This document shows positions 18,954 to 27,719 of a stretch of DNA of 64,000 nt, piece after piece (position 1 is the first letter of the stretch; each line of letters opens with the position of its first letter). Both the position numbers and the translations under genes were made by a program. This stretch comes from Candidatus Methylacidithermus pantelleriae (lineage in GTDB: Bacteria > Verrucomicrobiota > Verrucomicrobiia > Methylacidiphilales > Methylacidiphilaceae). The stretch spans positions 1-64,000 of the forward strand of contig NZ_CAJNOB010000071.1 of the NCBI RefSeq assembly GCF_905250085.1, read 5' to 3'. The notes below the pieces were generated by a model. It was not told the DNA's origin, ran no database searches, and saw only the letters and a program-made list of their open reading frames with translations.

Positions 18954-20092
18954 GTTTTTGGCAGGATTGGAAGGCTCGCCTGGCTCGGCGCCGGGCGGTG
19001 GTTGAGGGGAAGCATTTCTATCGCTTCTTTAAACGCCAGCGCTTGTATTTTCAGCACCGGTGGAATGATCGAGAACTGCGGGAAATCCTCCAATATGAAC
19101 AGGAGCTTGGAATTGCCCTTCAAGAAGGGGATCCTCGGCAGCTACCTCCTCTGGTAGCGCGGGGAGAAAAATTGGCGGGACGTTTTTTCCCTTCCAGTCG
19201 GTGGCAGCGGTTACAGGAAAACGTTGAGGTGGGCTTTGTTGCTATCACGGTAGCCTTGGCAATCCGATCCTATGTGCTGCAGCCTTTTAAGATTCCCACC
19301 GATTCTATGAAACCGACCCTTTATGGAATCCAGCTTTTGACTCCACCGAAACGGGTTCCGGGCTTCTTGGAACGGCTTTGGGAGCGCGCGGTTTTTGGCA
19401 GAACGTATCATACAATTGTTTTTGAAAAAGGAGGAACCCTTCTGGAGATGCGAGAGGGGCAATTGAGTCCCTGGTTTGAATACACCGATCTTGTGCTTGA
19501 CAGCGGCGAGCGGAAACGGATTTGGGTGCCGTCACAGGTGCTGGCAACGAAAGGGGGTGTTTTTCCTGGGATGAATTTCGCTCCGGGAACGAAAGTTTCT
19601 TTTGTCCTTCAAACTGGGGATCAAGTCTTGGTGAACAAGTGGATTTACTATTTTCGCCAGCCAAGGAAGGGGGATCCGTTTGTTTTTAAGACCATGGGGA
19701 TCGAAGATATTGAGTTCCGGTTAAGGGAACGAGGTATAGAGGGATCCCAATATTATATTAAGCGGTGCGTGGGAACACCGGGCGATAGGATTTCGTTGCA
19801 GCCACCCTATTTGTTGATCAATGGATCTCCGTACTGGTCCCATAAGAAAATGCGAGAGATTATGGAGAAAAAGGATGGGTATCATGGTTATGTTGTATTG
19901 CCCGGCCAAAAATTTTTGAGATCGCCGCAAGAGGTTTACGTATTGGGGCCGAAGCAGTACTGGGCGATGGGCGACAATAGCCCGGACAGTCTGGATAGCC
20001 GGTTTTGGGGTCCAGTGCCTAAGCAAAACGTCGTGGGAGAGGCCGTTTGGGTTTACTGGCCGTTGGGTCCAAGATGGGGGCTCATCCGGTAA
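18950..20092 (+). CDS. lepB: Signal peptidase I, enlarged
   Basis: Type I signal peptidase removes signal peptides from exported proteins at the outer face of the inner membrane. The catalytic Ser119 is in [10 protein letters not shown] and Lys271 in [13 protein letters not shown]; the box [14 protein letters not shown] lies near the end. A membrane segment, [17 protein letters not shown], precedes the serine. At 380 residues it is longer than most: about 90 basic residues precede the membrane segment, and there is an insert of some 100 residues between Ser and Lys. The start overlaps lepA by four bases, which suggests coupled translation. Enlarged signal peptidases occur in several phyla; identity is not in doubt. 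Confidence 0.95.
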   Translation: MSFWQDWKARLARRRAVVEGKHFYRFFKRQRLYFQHRWNDRELREILQYEQELGIALQEGDPRQLPPLVARGEKLAGRFFPSSRWQRLQENVEVGFVAITVALAIRSYVLQPFKIPTDSMKPTLYGIQLLTPPKRVPGFLERLWERAVFGRTYHTIVFEKGGTLLEMREGQLSPWFEYTDLVLDSGERKRIWVPSQVLATKGGVFPGMNFAPGTKVSFVLQTGDQVLVNKWIYYFRQPRKGDPFVFKTMGIEDIEFRLRERGIEGSQYYIKRCVGTPGDRISLQPPYLLINGSPYWSHKKMREIMEKKDGYHGYVVLPGQKFLRSPQEVYVLGPKQYWAMGDNSPDSLDSRFWGPVPKQNVVGEAVWVYWPLGPRWGLIR

Positions 20093-20118
20093 CCGGAGAA
20101 AAGGTAACGATCGACAAA

Positions 20119-21066
20119 ATGAGAACAGCGGTGGTCACGGGAGCCGCAGGCTTTTTGGGAAGCCATTTGACAGACCGCTTGTTGGCGGAAGGATATCGGG
20201 TGATAGGGATCGACAATTTTTTGACGGGGAGTCGGGCCAATGTGGAACATTTGCAGGGGGAAGCGAAGTTTGAACTCCTCGTGCAGGACGTGACGCAGTA
20301 TTTGGATATTGAAGGGCCGGTGGATATTGTATTCCACTTTGCCTCACCAGCCAGCCCCGTTGATTACCTTGAGCTTCCCATTCAGACTCTCAAAGTAGGG
20401 TCGCTGGGGACGTATCGGGCGTTAGGATTGGCGAAAGCGAAGCGAGCGCGTTTCCTGCTTGCTTCGACTTCGGAGTGTTACGGAGATCCGCTTGTTCATC
20501 CGCAATCTGAGGACTATTGGGGGAACGTGAACCCGATTGGGCCGCGTGGTGTGTATGACGAAGCGAAACGCTTTGCCGAAGCACTAACGATGGCGTATCA
20601 TCGGGTTCATGGAGTACATACGCATATTGCGCGGATTTTTAATACGTATGGACCAAGGATGCGGTTGCGGGATGGAAGGGTTGTGCCAGCCTTTATTAGC
20701 CAGGCTCTGACGGGTAAGCCTTTAACGGTTTTTGGAGATGGATCGCAAACACGGAGTTTCTGTTACGTATCGGATTTGATCGAAGGGATTTATCGCCTTG
20801 CTTGTTCGGATTATCACGAACCGATTAATTTGGGAAACCCGGTCGAATTGACGATTCGAGAATTCGCGGAACTGATTCGTCGTCTCACGGGCAGTTCCAG
20901 CACGATTCTTTATGAGCCGCTTCCCGTAGACGATCCCAAGCAGAGAAGACCCGATATTACCCGGGCACGCAGGATTCTCGGATGGGAACCAAAGGTGGAT
21001 CTTGAAACAGGGCTTCGCTGGACGGTGGATTGGTTTAAGGCACGATTGAAAATGACAACGGAGTGA
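20119..21066 (+). CDS. UDP-glucuronate decarboxylase / NAD-dependent sugar epimerase
   Basis: An extended short-chain dehydrogenase of 315 residues. The Rossmann motif is [13 protein letters not shown] at the N-terminus, the catalytic Tyr and Lys are in [13 protein letters not shown], and the Ser/Thr region is [17 protein letters not shown]. The sequence [14 protein letters not shown] and the following [17 protein letters not shown] are the hallmark of UDP-xylose synthase (UDP-glucuronate decarboxylase), which makes UDP-xylose for polysaccharide or lipid A. The frame opens earlier at 20047, but that part overlaps lepB; ATG 20119 starts the Rossmann fold directly. It lies in the lepA-lepB block. 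UDP-galactose-type epimerase activity is the less likely alternative. Confidence 0.87.
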   Translation: MRTAVVTGAAGFLGSHLTDRLLAEGYRVIGIDNFLTGSRANVEHLQGEAKFELLVQDVTQYLDIEGPVDIVFHFASPASPVDYLELPIQTLKVGSLGTYRALGLAKAKRARFLLASTSECYGDPLVHPQSEDYWGNVNPIGPRGVYDEAKRFAEALTMAYHRVHGVHTHIARIFNTYGPRMRLRDGRVVPAFISQALTGKPLTVFGDGSQTRSFCYVSDLIEGIYRLACSDYHEPINLGNPVELTIREFAELIRRLTGSSSTILYEPLPVDDPKQRRPDITRARRILGWEPKVDLETGLRWTVDWFKARLKMTTE

Positions 21067-21082
21067 GAGAAAGAGGCGTGGT

Positions 21083-22105
21083 GTGCGAATAGTAGCCATT
21101 GAAACGTCCTGCGACGAAACGGCTGTAGCGATTTTGGAGGACCGGGGGAAGTCGGTTCACCTCAGAGGGTCGTTTCTCGCAACCCAGGCTGCCTCGCATC
21201 GGCCGTATGGCGGAGTCGTTCCTGAGATCGCCGTGCGAGAGCATGCGCGCAACCTGCCGCTGGGCGTTGAGCGTGTACTGGCGGAAGCTTCCCTCAGGGT
21301 GGGGGATCTTCAAGGGGTTGCGGCAACCCGAGGTCCAGGCCTGGCCAGTTCCCTTTTGGTGGGGTATGCCTTTGGCCGCTCTCTTGCTCTGGGCTTGCAG
21401 CGACCTTTTTGGGGGATCAACCACTTGGAGGGGCATTTGCTCTCTCCTTTTTGGGGTCATTTTGACGAGATTCCGTTTCCTTTTCTTGGCTTGATTGTAA
21501 GCGGAGGCCATACGCTCTTGGTTCTGGCCAAGGAGTTGGGAGATTACCAACGGGTGGCAAGCACCGTTGATGATGCCGCCGGGGAAGCGCTTGACAAGAT
21601 CGCCCGGCTTTTGGGCTTGGGCTATCCAGGGGGTCCTGCCATAGAAAGAATGGCGCAACAAGGCAATCCCAAGCGGTATGTTTTCCCTCAGGCATGCCGA
21701 GAAAAAGGGGATCGTCGCTTTTCCTTTAGTGGGCTAAAGACGGCTGTTCGCTACTTTATCCAAAACCATGAGGGGCATCTTGGGGATGGATCCTTTTTAG
21801 CCGACGTTTGTGCTTCGGTCCAGGAGGCCGTCATGGAGGTGTTGGCCAAAAAGACGGTCGAGACGGCCATCGCCTATGGGGTTAGCGTTGTGGCTCTTTC
21901 GGGGGGCGTCGCATGCAATCAAAGGCTTCGGCAACTGTTTGCGGAGTATTGTCATGCCCACCAGCTACGTCTGGCTGTCGCGCCACCTGCGCTGTGCACC
22001 GATAATGCTATTATGATCGGATGGGTGGCGCTTTTGCGCAGCCGGGCTGGATTGGATGACGATTCCGACAAGCAGATCGACATTGACCCCAACCTTTCCT
22101 TATGA
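21083..22105 (+). CDS. tsaD: tRNA N6-adenosine threonylcarbamoyltransferase TsaD
   Basis: TsaD transfers the threonylcarbamoyl group to A37 of ANN-decoding tRNAs, with TsaB and TsaE as partners. The 340-residue protein has the ASKHA-fold start IVAIETSCDETAVAIL, the region GGVVPEIAVREHARNL, the metal-binding histidines of NHLEGH (114 and 118), the nucleotide-binding LIVSGGHTLL, GEALDKIARLLGLGYPGGP and SGGVACNQRLR. All key residues are there. GTG 21083 gives the standard N-terminus MRIVAIETS. It lies 16 bases after the sugar epimerase gene, in the same direction, as part of the 17-25 kb block. Confidence 0.96.
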   Translation: MRIVAIETSCDETAVAILEDRGKSVHLRGSFLATQAASHRPYGGVVPEIAVREHARNLPLGVERVLAEASLRVGDLQGVAATRGPGLASSLLVGYAFGRSLALGLQRPFWGINHLEGHLLSPFWGHFDEIPFPFLGLIVSGGHTLLVLAKELGDYQRVASTVDDAAGEALDKIARLLGLGYPGGPAIERMAQQGNPKRYVFPQACREKGDRRFSFSGLKTAVRYFIQNHEGHLGDGSFLADVCASVQEAVMEVLAKKTVETAIAYGVSVVALSGGVACNQRLRQLFAEYCHAHQLRLAVAPPALCTDNAIMIGWVALLRSRAGLDDDSDKQIDIDPNLSL

Positions 22106-22153
22106 CAAAGGAGTCGCCGCCGTATCGCAAAACTGTGTCCCAAGGTTTTCGTT

Positions 22154-23764
22154 TTGCCTAAGATGGAGGAGCCAAGCGTTTTAGCCGATCATCTTCTGCT
22201 TTCGTTTCTTTCCTCGCCTCAATCCTATCCGCATCGGCCTCGGCGGGTGGAGCTTTTACAGACCCACATCTCCTACGTAGCCATTGCACCTCCGTATGTG
22301 TTTAAAGTAAAAAAACCGGTCAACTTCGGGTTTGTGGATTTTTCTACCTTAGAAAAGCGCCGGTACTATTCGGTAAGGGAGGTAGAACTCAACCGCCGGT
22401 TCTGTCCGGCGGTGTATTTAGGGGTTGTCCCTATCTATGCAGAAGGGTCAAACCTCCGGTTCGGGGCGGGGCAAAGAGTGGCGGAATATGCTGTCCAGAT
22501 GCGGCGCCTTCGGCGGAGGTATTTTCTTAGACAGCTTCTAGCCCGGGGGGAGGTGGGGGAGAGGGAGATCGAAACCATCGCACAGGCGCTTGCGCGTTTC
22601 TACCACGCAGAATCCCCTATTCTCAATGCCGTAGGGGCCCTGGAGAGTTTTCGAAGGGTTACCGAGGAAAATTTCCGGCAAACGCGTTCTAGCGTGGGGG
22701 TCGTGCTTTCGCGAGCCACCTATGAGGCACTGCAATATTTCACAGAACTTTTTTATGCTCTTAAAGGATCCCAGCTTGACCAGCGGAAGAGGGACGGATG
22801 GGTGCGGGACTGTCACGGGGACCTTCATAGCGAGCATATTCACTTGGCACCCAAAGGACTGTGTATTTACGACTGCATTGAGTTTAATGACGAATTCCGG
22901 TGTATTGATGTGGCCTACGATTTTGCGTTTTTGGCGATGGATCTCCACTTTCTGGGCTACCCGAGCTTAGCGGAGATCTTCCTAGGACGAATGATAGAGG
23001 AGCTGGCGGATCCGGGTTGCCGCGGTGTTTTGGACTTTTACTGTGCTCAGCGTGCGTACATACGAGGTAAGGTGGCGTGCTTTAAAGCCAACGACACGAG
23101 GGTTCCGGAGAAGGAACGGACGGAAGCCGTTGAGATTGGGCGCAGGTATTTTGCGCTGGCGCTTCAGTATGCTCTTTGTGGTCTGACAACCACGGCTGTG
23201 GTTGTCATGGGAAAAGTTGGTACGGGAAAAAGCACGCTTGCGGAGGCGCTGGCCCGTGAGACGAGCTTGCCCTATCTCTCGACAGATTGCCTTCGCAAGG
23301 AACTTTTGGGCTTGCCTCCAACCTATCGCCCGGGCGAAGCCCAAAGACAAGAGTTCTATCGTGAGGAGGCGGTTGAGCAGGTGTACCAGGTGCTGTATGA
23401 GAGAGCGGAGAGCTTTTTACGCAAGGGGCAAAGCGTGGTGCTTGACGGTACCTTTGGGAAGCGATCGCGCCGCGAGGCATTGCGGAACCGCCTGAAAAGC
23501 TTGGGTAAAGCCTGCGTATTTATTGAAGTGGATACTCCTGATCCGTTACGGGTGGAACGCGTTACCGTGCGGTCGGTGACTCAAAGCGGCGCCTCCGACG
23601 CTCAGCCGCAGGATCTTGCGGTTTTGGATTCTTTGTATGAATCTCCGGAAGAGTTAGAGCCTTCTCAGCGGGTTCGGGTTTCCGGGGTGGGCTCTTCGGA
23701 GGAGGTTGTGTCGCGAGCCCTTCTGGCCCTTATCCAAAAGAGATTGTTGCAGGAACTCTCCTAA
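22154..23764 (+). CDS. Fused APH-like kinase and P-loop ATPase
   Basis: A 536-residue two-domain protein. The N-terminal domain has an aminoglycoside-phosphotransferase fold: catalytic loop CHGDLHSEHIHL at about 220-231 and metal-binding IDVAYDFAFL at 251-260. The C-terminal domain is a small kinase-type P-loop ATPase, Walker A GKVGTGKSTLAEAL at 353-366, with VVLDGTFGKRSRREAL as the segment typical of the zeta-toxin/gluconate-kinase-like group. Such fusions are found widely and are usually annotated as aminoglycoside phosphotransferase or AAA family protein; the true substrate is not known. The start TTG 22154 or ATG 22163. It lies behind tsaD and before the hydrolase, in the same direction. 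Confidence 0.85.
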   Translation: MPKMEEPSVLADHLLLSFLSSPQSYPHRPRRVELLQTHISYVAIAPPYVFKVKKPVNFGFVDFSTLEKRRYYSVREVELNRRFCPAVYLGVVPIYAEGSNLRFGAGQRVAEYAVQMRRLRRRYFLRQLLARGEVGEREIETIAQALARFYHAESPILNAVGALESFRRVTEENFRQTRSSVGVVLSRATYEALQYFTELFYALKGSQLDQRKRDGWVRDCHGDLHSEHIHLAPKGLCIYDCIEFNDEFRCIDVAYDFAFLAMDLHFLGYPSLAEIFLGRMIEELADPGCRGVLDFYCAQRAYIRGKVACFKANDTRVPEKERTEAVEIGRRYFALALQYALCGLTTTAVVVMGKVGTGKSTLAEALARETSLPYLSTDCLRKELLGLPPTYRPGEAQRQEFYREEAVEQVYQVLYERAESFLRKGQSVVLDGTFGKRSRREALRNRLKSLGKACVFIEVDTPDPLRVERVTVRSVTQSGASDAQPQDLAVLDSLYESPEELEPSQRVRVSGVGSSEEVVSRALLALIQKRLLQELS

Positions 23765-23783
23765 TGTGGTCGGAGAGTGTGCC

Positions 23784-24851
23784 ATGCAGGATCCACAAGT
23801 TTTCGGGGCAACGACGGGAAGGAACGGGCGTTGGGGAAAAAGAGTCTTCCATCGAGCTTGGTCGGGCATCGTAGACGGGGTGAGCTTTGGGTTTATTGCA
23901 TGGCTCCAGGCGCGCCACCCTCTCTCCAAGGATTACCCGTTCCAATTGGATCGATACATAGCCACCTGGGAGGACAAGGACCCCCTGGAGTATTACGGGA
24001 TCCCCGAAAAACAGGCTTCTAACCTTTTACAGGTTATCCAGAGACAGGTCGAAAGAGGGGAGCGGAAGATTCGCTTTCGAAGCCTCATTGAGAGCCCCTT
24101 TGCTCGGAACAACGTGGCGGTCTTCGATTTCTACCCGTGCCCCTTCGGTTGGCATGCCCCAACGATGATTTTGGCTCATGGGCTTATGTCAGTAAGCGAC
24201 ATTGGGTATCGGATCTGGGCGGAAAGACTCAACCGTTGGGGGTGGAACGCGATTTTCATGCATTTACCGTATCATTACGAGCGAAGGCCCAAAGGGTACC
24301 TTACGGGGGAGCTAGCCGTAGGAGCCGATCTTATACGAACCGCTGAGGGAGTTCGACAAGCGGTGGTCGACATGCGAGTGGTAGTGCGGTGGCTTGTGTC
24401 TCAGGGAAGTGCAAGGATCGGCGGCTGGGGCACAAGTTATGGGGGATGGATCGTCGGCCAGACCGCTTGTGTGGAACCTTTGCTGGAGCGGGTCATCTTA
24501 GTCGAGCCTATCCTCCGCATCGATAAAGCCATGTGGGAATCTCCCGCAGGAGCCGGATTACGCAGGGAGCTGCGACGGGTCGGGGTCACTCAGGAGTTAA
24601 CCGAAAGACACCTCCGGCTGGCCTGCCCCAGTTACAACTCGCCCAAGGCAAAGCGGGGGTTTATTCTTTTGGTAGCAGGGGAGTATGACCGGATTGTCCC
24701 TCCGGAGCTTCTGTGGGAGTTGCATCGTCGATGGGAAGGGTCTCACTTTTATTGCTTTCCCCAAGGACATGTAGGGTATCGCCTTATGCCGGAAAGTTTC
24801 CGGCTAGCAACCCAGCTTTGGTCGGACGATTTTAGGCGCGGCTCTTCATAG
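23784..24851 (+). CDS. Alpha/beta hydrolase, unknown substrate
   Basis: A 355-residue alpha/beta hydrolase. The nucleophile elbow is GWGTSYGGWIVG, the acid is in VAGEYDRIVPPE and the histidine in FPQGHVGYR; the oxyanion region is ILAHGLMSVSDIGYRIW. The first 90 residues, which are basic and contain no signal peptide, are extra to the core. ATG 23784 follows GGAGAG with a spacing of six; the frame opens upstream at 23706 inside the previous gene. It ends the lepA block. No close substrate-specific family could be named. Confidence 0.82.
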   Translation: MQDPQVFGATTGRNGRWGKRVFHRAWSGIVDGVSFGFIAWLQARHPLSKDYPFQLDRYIATWEDKDPLEYYGIPEKQASNLLQVIQRQVERGERKIRFRSLIESPFARNNVAVFDFYPCPFGWHAPTMILAHGLMSVSDIGYRIWAERLNRWGWNAIFMHLPYHYERRPKGYLTGELAVGADLIRTAEGVRQAVVDMRVVVRWLVSQGSARIGGWGTSYGGWIVGQTACVEPLLERVILVEPILRIDKAMWESPAGAGLRRELRRVGVTQELTERHLRLACPSYNSPKAKRGFILLVAGEYDRIVPPELLWELHRRWEGSHFYCFPQGHVGYRLMPESFRLATQLWSDDFRRGSS

Positions 24852-24867
24852 AATCTCCGCAAGGAAA

Positions 24868-24887
24868 CCCGCGATGCCAGTCGCGGG
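24868..24887. terminator. Hairpin after the hydrolase gene
   Basis: CCCGCGA, six loop bases and TCGCGGG form a perfect 7-bp stem just past the hydrolase stop codon. It can end the lepA-block transcript. It also resembles the end hairpins of TnpB-type elements, and a dead IS607/TnpB element starts about 170 bases further on, so it may be the left border of that element instead. No T-run follows. Confidence 0.45.
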
Positions 24888-25049
24888 AAAGGACTGCGGT
24901 CAGGCGAAGCCCGCCATGGGGTGTATCTCCTTTCACGCATAGTGGATGTTGTCTCCATTCGGAATGGTTTCTACCCAACGGTTACCAAGAGCTAAAAAAG
25001 ATAGAGACACATAAGGCTGCGTACGAGAGTATATCCGCACGCAGGTTTG

Positions 25050-25620
25050 AGTGCATAGGCCAAGCGGCAGGGTATTGGCTACAAGAGGGCTTGGCGGATG
25101 GGGAAGGAGGGGCGTTTGGCTGTTCCCTCAGGAGAGTTCCGACCGGGACGGTAATCGTGCGGAGGCGGCACCACTGGATGGCGTGGCCCTCTAGGCGCGG
25201 GTGTGCAAGGGCAGATCGAAAAGCGGATTAAGAAGAGACAATTGGCTTGGGTTGTCCGAGTTTACTCTCAAGCACGCCGTTCGAGATCGTCAAAACCGGC
25301 AAGGAGGTTGGCTCCAGGATGAACGGCTGTCGCAGGGGGCTCGTTGGGCAGCTCTGTAATCCCAAGGTCGGCCTTAGCCTAGTTGAGTAGTGCCACCGGC
25401 TGTTGCGTTTCGGCTTCGCGTACCGGGAAGCGGGATTGTCTACGCAGAATCGATCCATCGTGGTGGTGGATCCGAATGAGAGGACGGACGATATGGTGCG
25501 CGACCTATAGGAGGTCGCATGTTTTTTGTGTGCGAAGCCTTAAGCGAAGGGGTCTTCTCGAAAGCGTGCCGAAGAAGACAGTCGCAGCCACTTATGAGTA
25601 AGCTCCCCATTTTTCCATGG
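25050..25620 (+). pseudogene. IS607-type serine recombinase pseudogene (copy 3)
   Basis: The stretch is closely similar at the DNA level to the copy at 9290-9860: the run beginning GGCCAAGCGGCAGGGT, the GTTTGGCTGTTCCC segment and the GCAGCCACTT...GAGTAAGCTCCCCAT end are shared. Readable pieces are the linker with GVWLFPQE, the segment RFGF-like in another frame, and VVVDPNERTDDMVRDL. Stops and shifts are numerous. The shared downstream sequence (TTTTGACRCTGACACCAG) shows that the two copies come from one element family. Confidence 0.72.
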
Positions 25621-25639
25621 GAGACGCGTTTTGACGCTG

Positions 25640-26330
25640 ACACCAGAAAAGGTTTTTTTCGGTTCGATGCCTAAGCTGCGGTCGGCTCAAAGAAAGTAAA
25701 GTTGCCTTTCGGAAGGGGCGCTCGTATGTGAAGCTCGTCGTCGAATCCGGCGAGAAGCGACCCGCTGCTCTCGGCCCCGTACTGGGTGTGCATGGGCGAA
25801 ACAGATTCGCTGCGGTGAGTGCGGCCAAGGTCTTCGGCAGCGAGCATCGGGGCGATTGGGGTTGATCGCTCCTGTCCGTGCACAAATGTCTCCAGTCCAA
25901 CGAGAACCAGAACGCGGTACGGAAGCTCGGGCAGTTCTTAGGCAAGGAGGCCCGGCGTGTGAGCCACCCCCACCATCAAACGAGCAAGGCCATGGTTGCC
26001 GCCTGTGCTCTTCGGCAGGGGACGGCCTTGGCCGTTTGTCTAGCCCGAGACAAAAGCAGTTGGTATTTCCGTTCGGACCATTAACCCAGCTTGCACGAGC
26101 CAAACGTGCTCGACGTGGGGCTCTGCGGGTCAAAGAATCAAACCGTTTGGTGTATGAAGCCTGTGGTCCCAGGGGGAAGAGCGACGGGAATGCCACTTGA
26201 AACCGTTTTCGGACTGGTAAAATCGAGGTTTGGCCAAGCGTTCCTGTAACTGGTTTCATGCCGGGTATGGACATTGTCTGGGCTTACGAGAAAGCCTGCC
26301 ACTTCCGTCACGGGTTTTTACTCAAGGTGC
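25640..26330 (+). pseudogene. TnpB-type nuclease pseudogene
   Basis: Behind recombinase copy 3, frames give parts of a TnpB: a basic stretch near 25690-25730, ENQNAVRKLGQFLGKEARRVSHPHHQTSKAMVAAC at 25910-26010 (in two pieces), the helix-rich part that precedes the RuvC catalytic Glu region, and near 26281 the terminal YEKACHFRHGF, also seen at the end of the 31.9 kb remnant. The rest is deleted. The element reached the promoter region of the FIST gene. Confidence 0.6.
26286..26320 (+). repeat. Right-end sequence of a TnpB element
   Basis: The sequence AAAGCCTGCCACTTCCGTCACGGG corresponds to AAAGCCTGCGACTTCAACCGCGGG read on the minus strand at 31898-31921, directly after another tnpB remnant. 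Two independent remnants ending in the same imperfect hairpin indicate the right end (and guide-RNA 3' region) of the element family. Confidence 0.45.
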
Positions 26331-26378
26331 AAGTGTGCACTCCTGGGGCGTTGTGCTAAGTTATCGAACACAAAAGCC

Positions 26379-27590
26379 ATGACTACCCGGCCAGAAGCGA
26401 GCATGCGTGGAGTCGGTTGCCTAAAGACCGGCGTCTTTGAGGAGGGAGAAGTGCGCAAGGTTGCGTGTTCCCTTCGGGAGCAATTAGGGCAACCACCGGA
26501 TCTTGCGCTCCTTTTTGCTTCACCCGAATATCGTTCCTTTCTTCCGGATCTTTTGGAGCTTGTTACCATCCACGGTCAGGCCTCGGTTTTGGTAGGGTGT
26601 ACGGGTTCTAGCGTCATTGGAGAAGCAAAAGAGTGGGAGGATCGTCCTGGGTTTTCTCTTGCTTTTTTTTCGCTGCCCGGTTGTCGCCTGACCCCTTTTC
26701 CTCTCCTGGAGCCAAGGGGAGAAGGTCTCGCGGACCCTGCCGCAACCCTTTCACAAAGAGGGGTGGATTTGGACCGGTTGCGGGGAGCTCTTGTGTTTTA
26801 TGATCCCTTTGAGTTTCCGATCGAAAACTGGCTGGTGCTTTGGAATGAAGCTTTGCCCGGCTTTCCGGTTGGTGGGGGGGCTGCGGGAGGAAAGGCGCAA
26901 GAGAACGAAGCTTGGGTCTTTTGGGATCGGCAGACCGTGCCCGGAGGGATCGGCTTAGCGTTTGAGGGGCCGCTCTATTTCCATTGTGTCGTATCTCAAG
27001 GATGCCGACCGATTGGGGAGGCTTATCCCGTTACTCGAGCCGACCGGAATATTCTCTATACACTTGGACCTGACTCGGCATACCAGGTTCTCCATCGTGC
27101 GTTTGAATCTCTTACTGAGGAGGAAAAAGAAAAAGCGCGAGGTAGGATTCTCATCGGGATGGCACTTCCTGAGGCTTTGTCCGGGACCCGGGGCGAAGGG
27201 TTTGTCGTCCGGAATGTTTTGGGAGCCGACCCGGTTTCCGGGGCGGTGGCGATTGGCATGATGGCTCAGCCGGGTCAGACCCTCCAATACCAGCTTTGTG
27301 AAGCCAGGGCCGCTTCCCATGCCTTAGGGCGCTTGCTCACTAAAGCCTATCGGGATCTGGAGATGCGGCCACCGGTCGGGGCGTTTCTTTTCGCTTGCAA
27401 CGGTCGTGGCCGGCGGCTTTTTGGGATTCCCGACCACGATGTAGGGATGGTCAGCCGGTTTTTTCCAGACATTCCTATCGTTGGCTTCTTTGCCAATGGA
27501 GAACTGGGTCCGGTTGGGCTCTTTAGCTACCTGCACTCGTTTAGCGCCTCGATCGTTTTTCTTGGGCCCGAGCCAGCTCAGGTTCGCTAG
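26379..27590 (+). CDS. FIST-domain sensory protein
   Basis: A 403-residue protein with FIST N and FIST C domains, a module thought to sense small ligands such as amino acids. Characteristic pieces: VLVGCTGSSVIGEAKEWEDRPGFSLAFFSLPG split over the FIST N core, FPVGGGAAGG, CRPIGEAYPVTRADRNILYTL, and the C-terminal GAFLFACNGRGRRLFGIPDHDVGMV followed by IVGFFANGELGPVG. No transmembrane segment. There is no attached kinase, cyclase or receiver domain, which is common for stand-alone FIST proteins. ATG 26379 is preferred because the upstream part of the open frame (from 26274) encodes TnpB-element end sequence. The neighbours give no clue about the pathway. Confidence 0.88.
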   Translation: MTTRPEASMRGVGCLKTGVFEEGEVRKVACSLREQLGQPPDLALLFASPEYRSFLPDLLELVTIHGQASVLVGCTGSSVIGEAKEWEDRPGFSLAFFSLPGCRLTPFPLLEPRGEGLADPAATLSQRGVDLDRLRGALVFYDPFEFPIENWLVLWNEALPGFPVGGGAAGGKAQENEAWVFWDRQTVPGGIGLAFEGPLYFHCVVSQGCRPIGEAYPVTRADRNILYTLGPDSAYQVLHRAFESLTEEEKEKARGRILIGMALPEALSGTRGEGFVVRNVLGADPVSGAVAIGMMAQPGQTLQYQLCEARAASHALGRLLTKAYRDLEMRPPVGAFLFACNGRGRRLFGIPDHDVGMVSRFFPDIPIVGFFANGELGPVGLFSYLHSFSASIVFLGPEPAQVR

Positions 27591-27719
27591 TAGCGAAAGT
27601 CCTGCAAGAAAGTAACAGCAGGCAGGGCCCGCCTGCCTCTCCGTGTATCAATTAAGGGAGGGATTGGCCATCCGGGGCTTGGGGAAGGTGTAGCGGGAAG
27701 AGAATCGTTCCCCTCCTTT

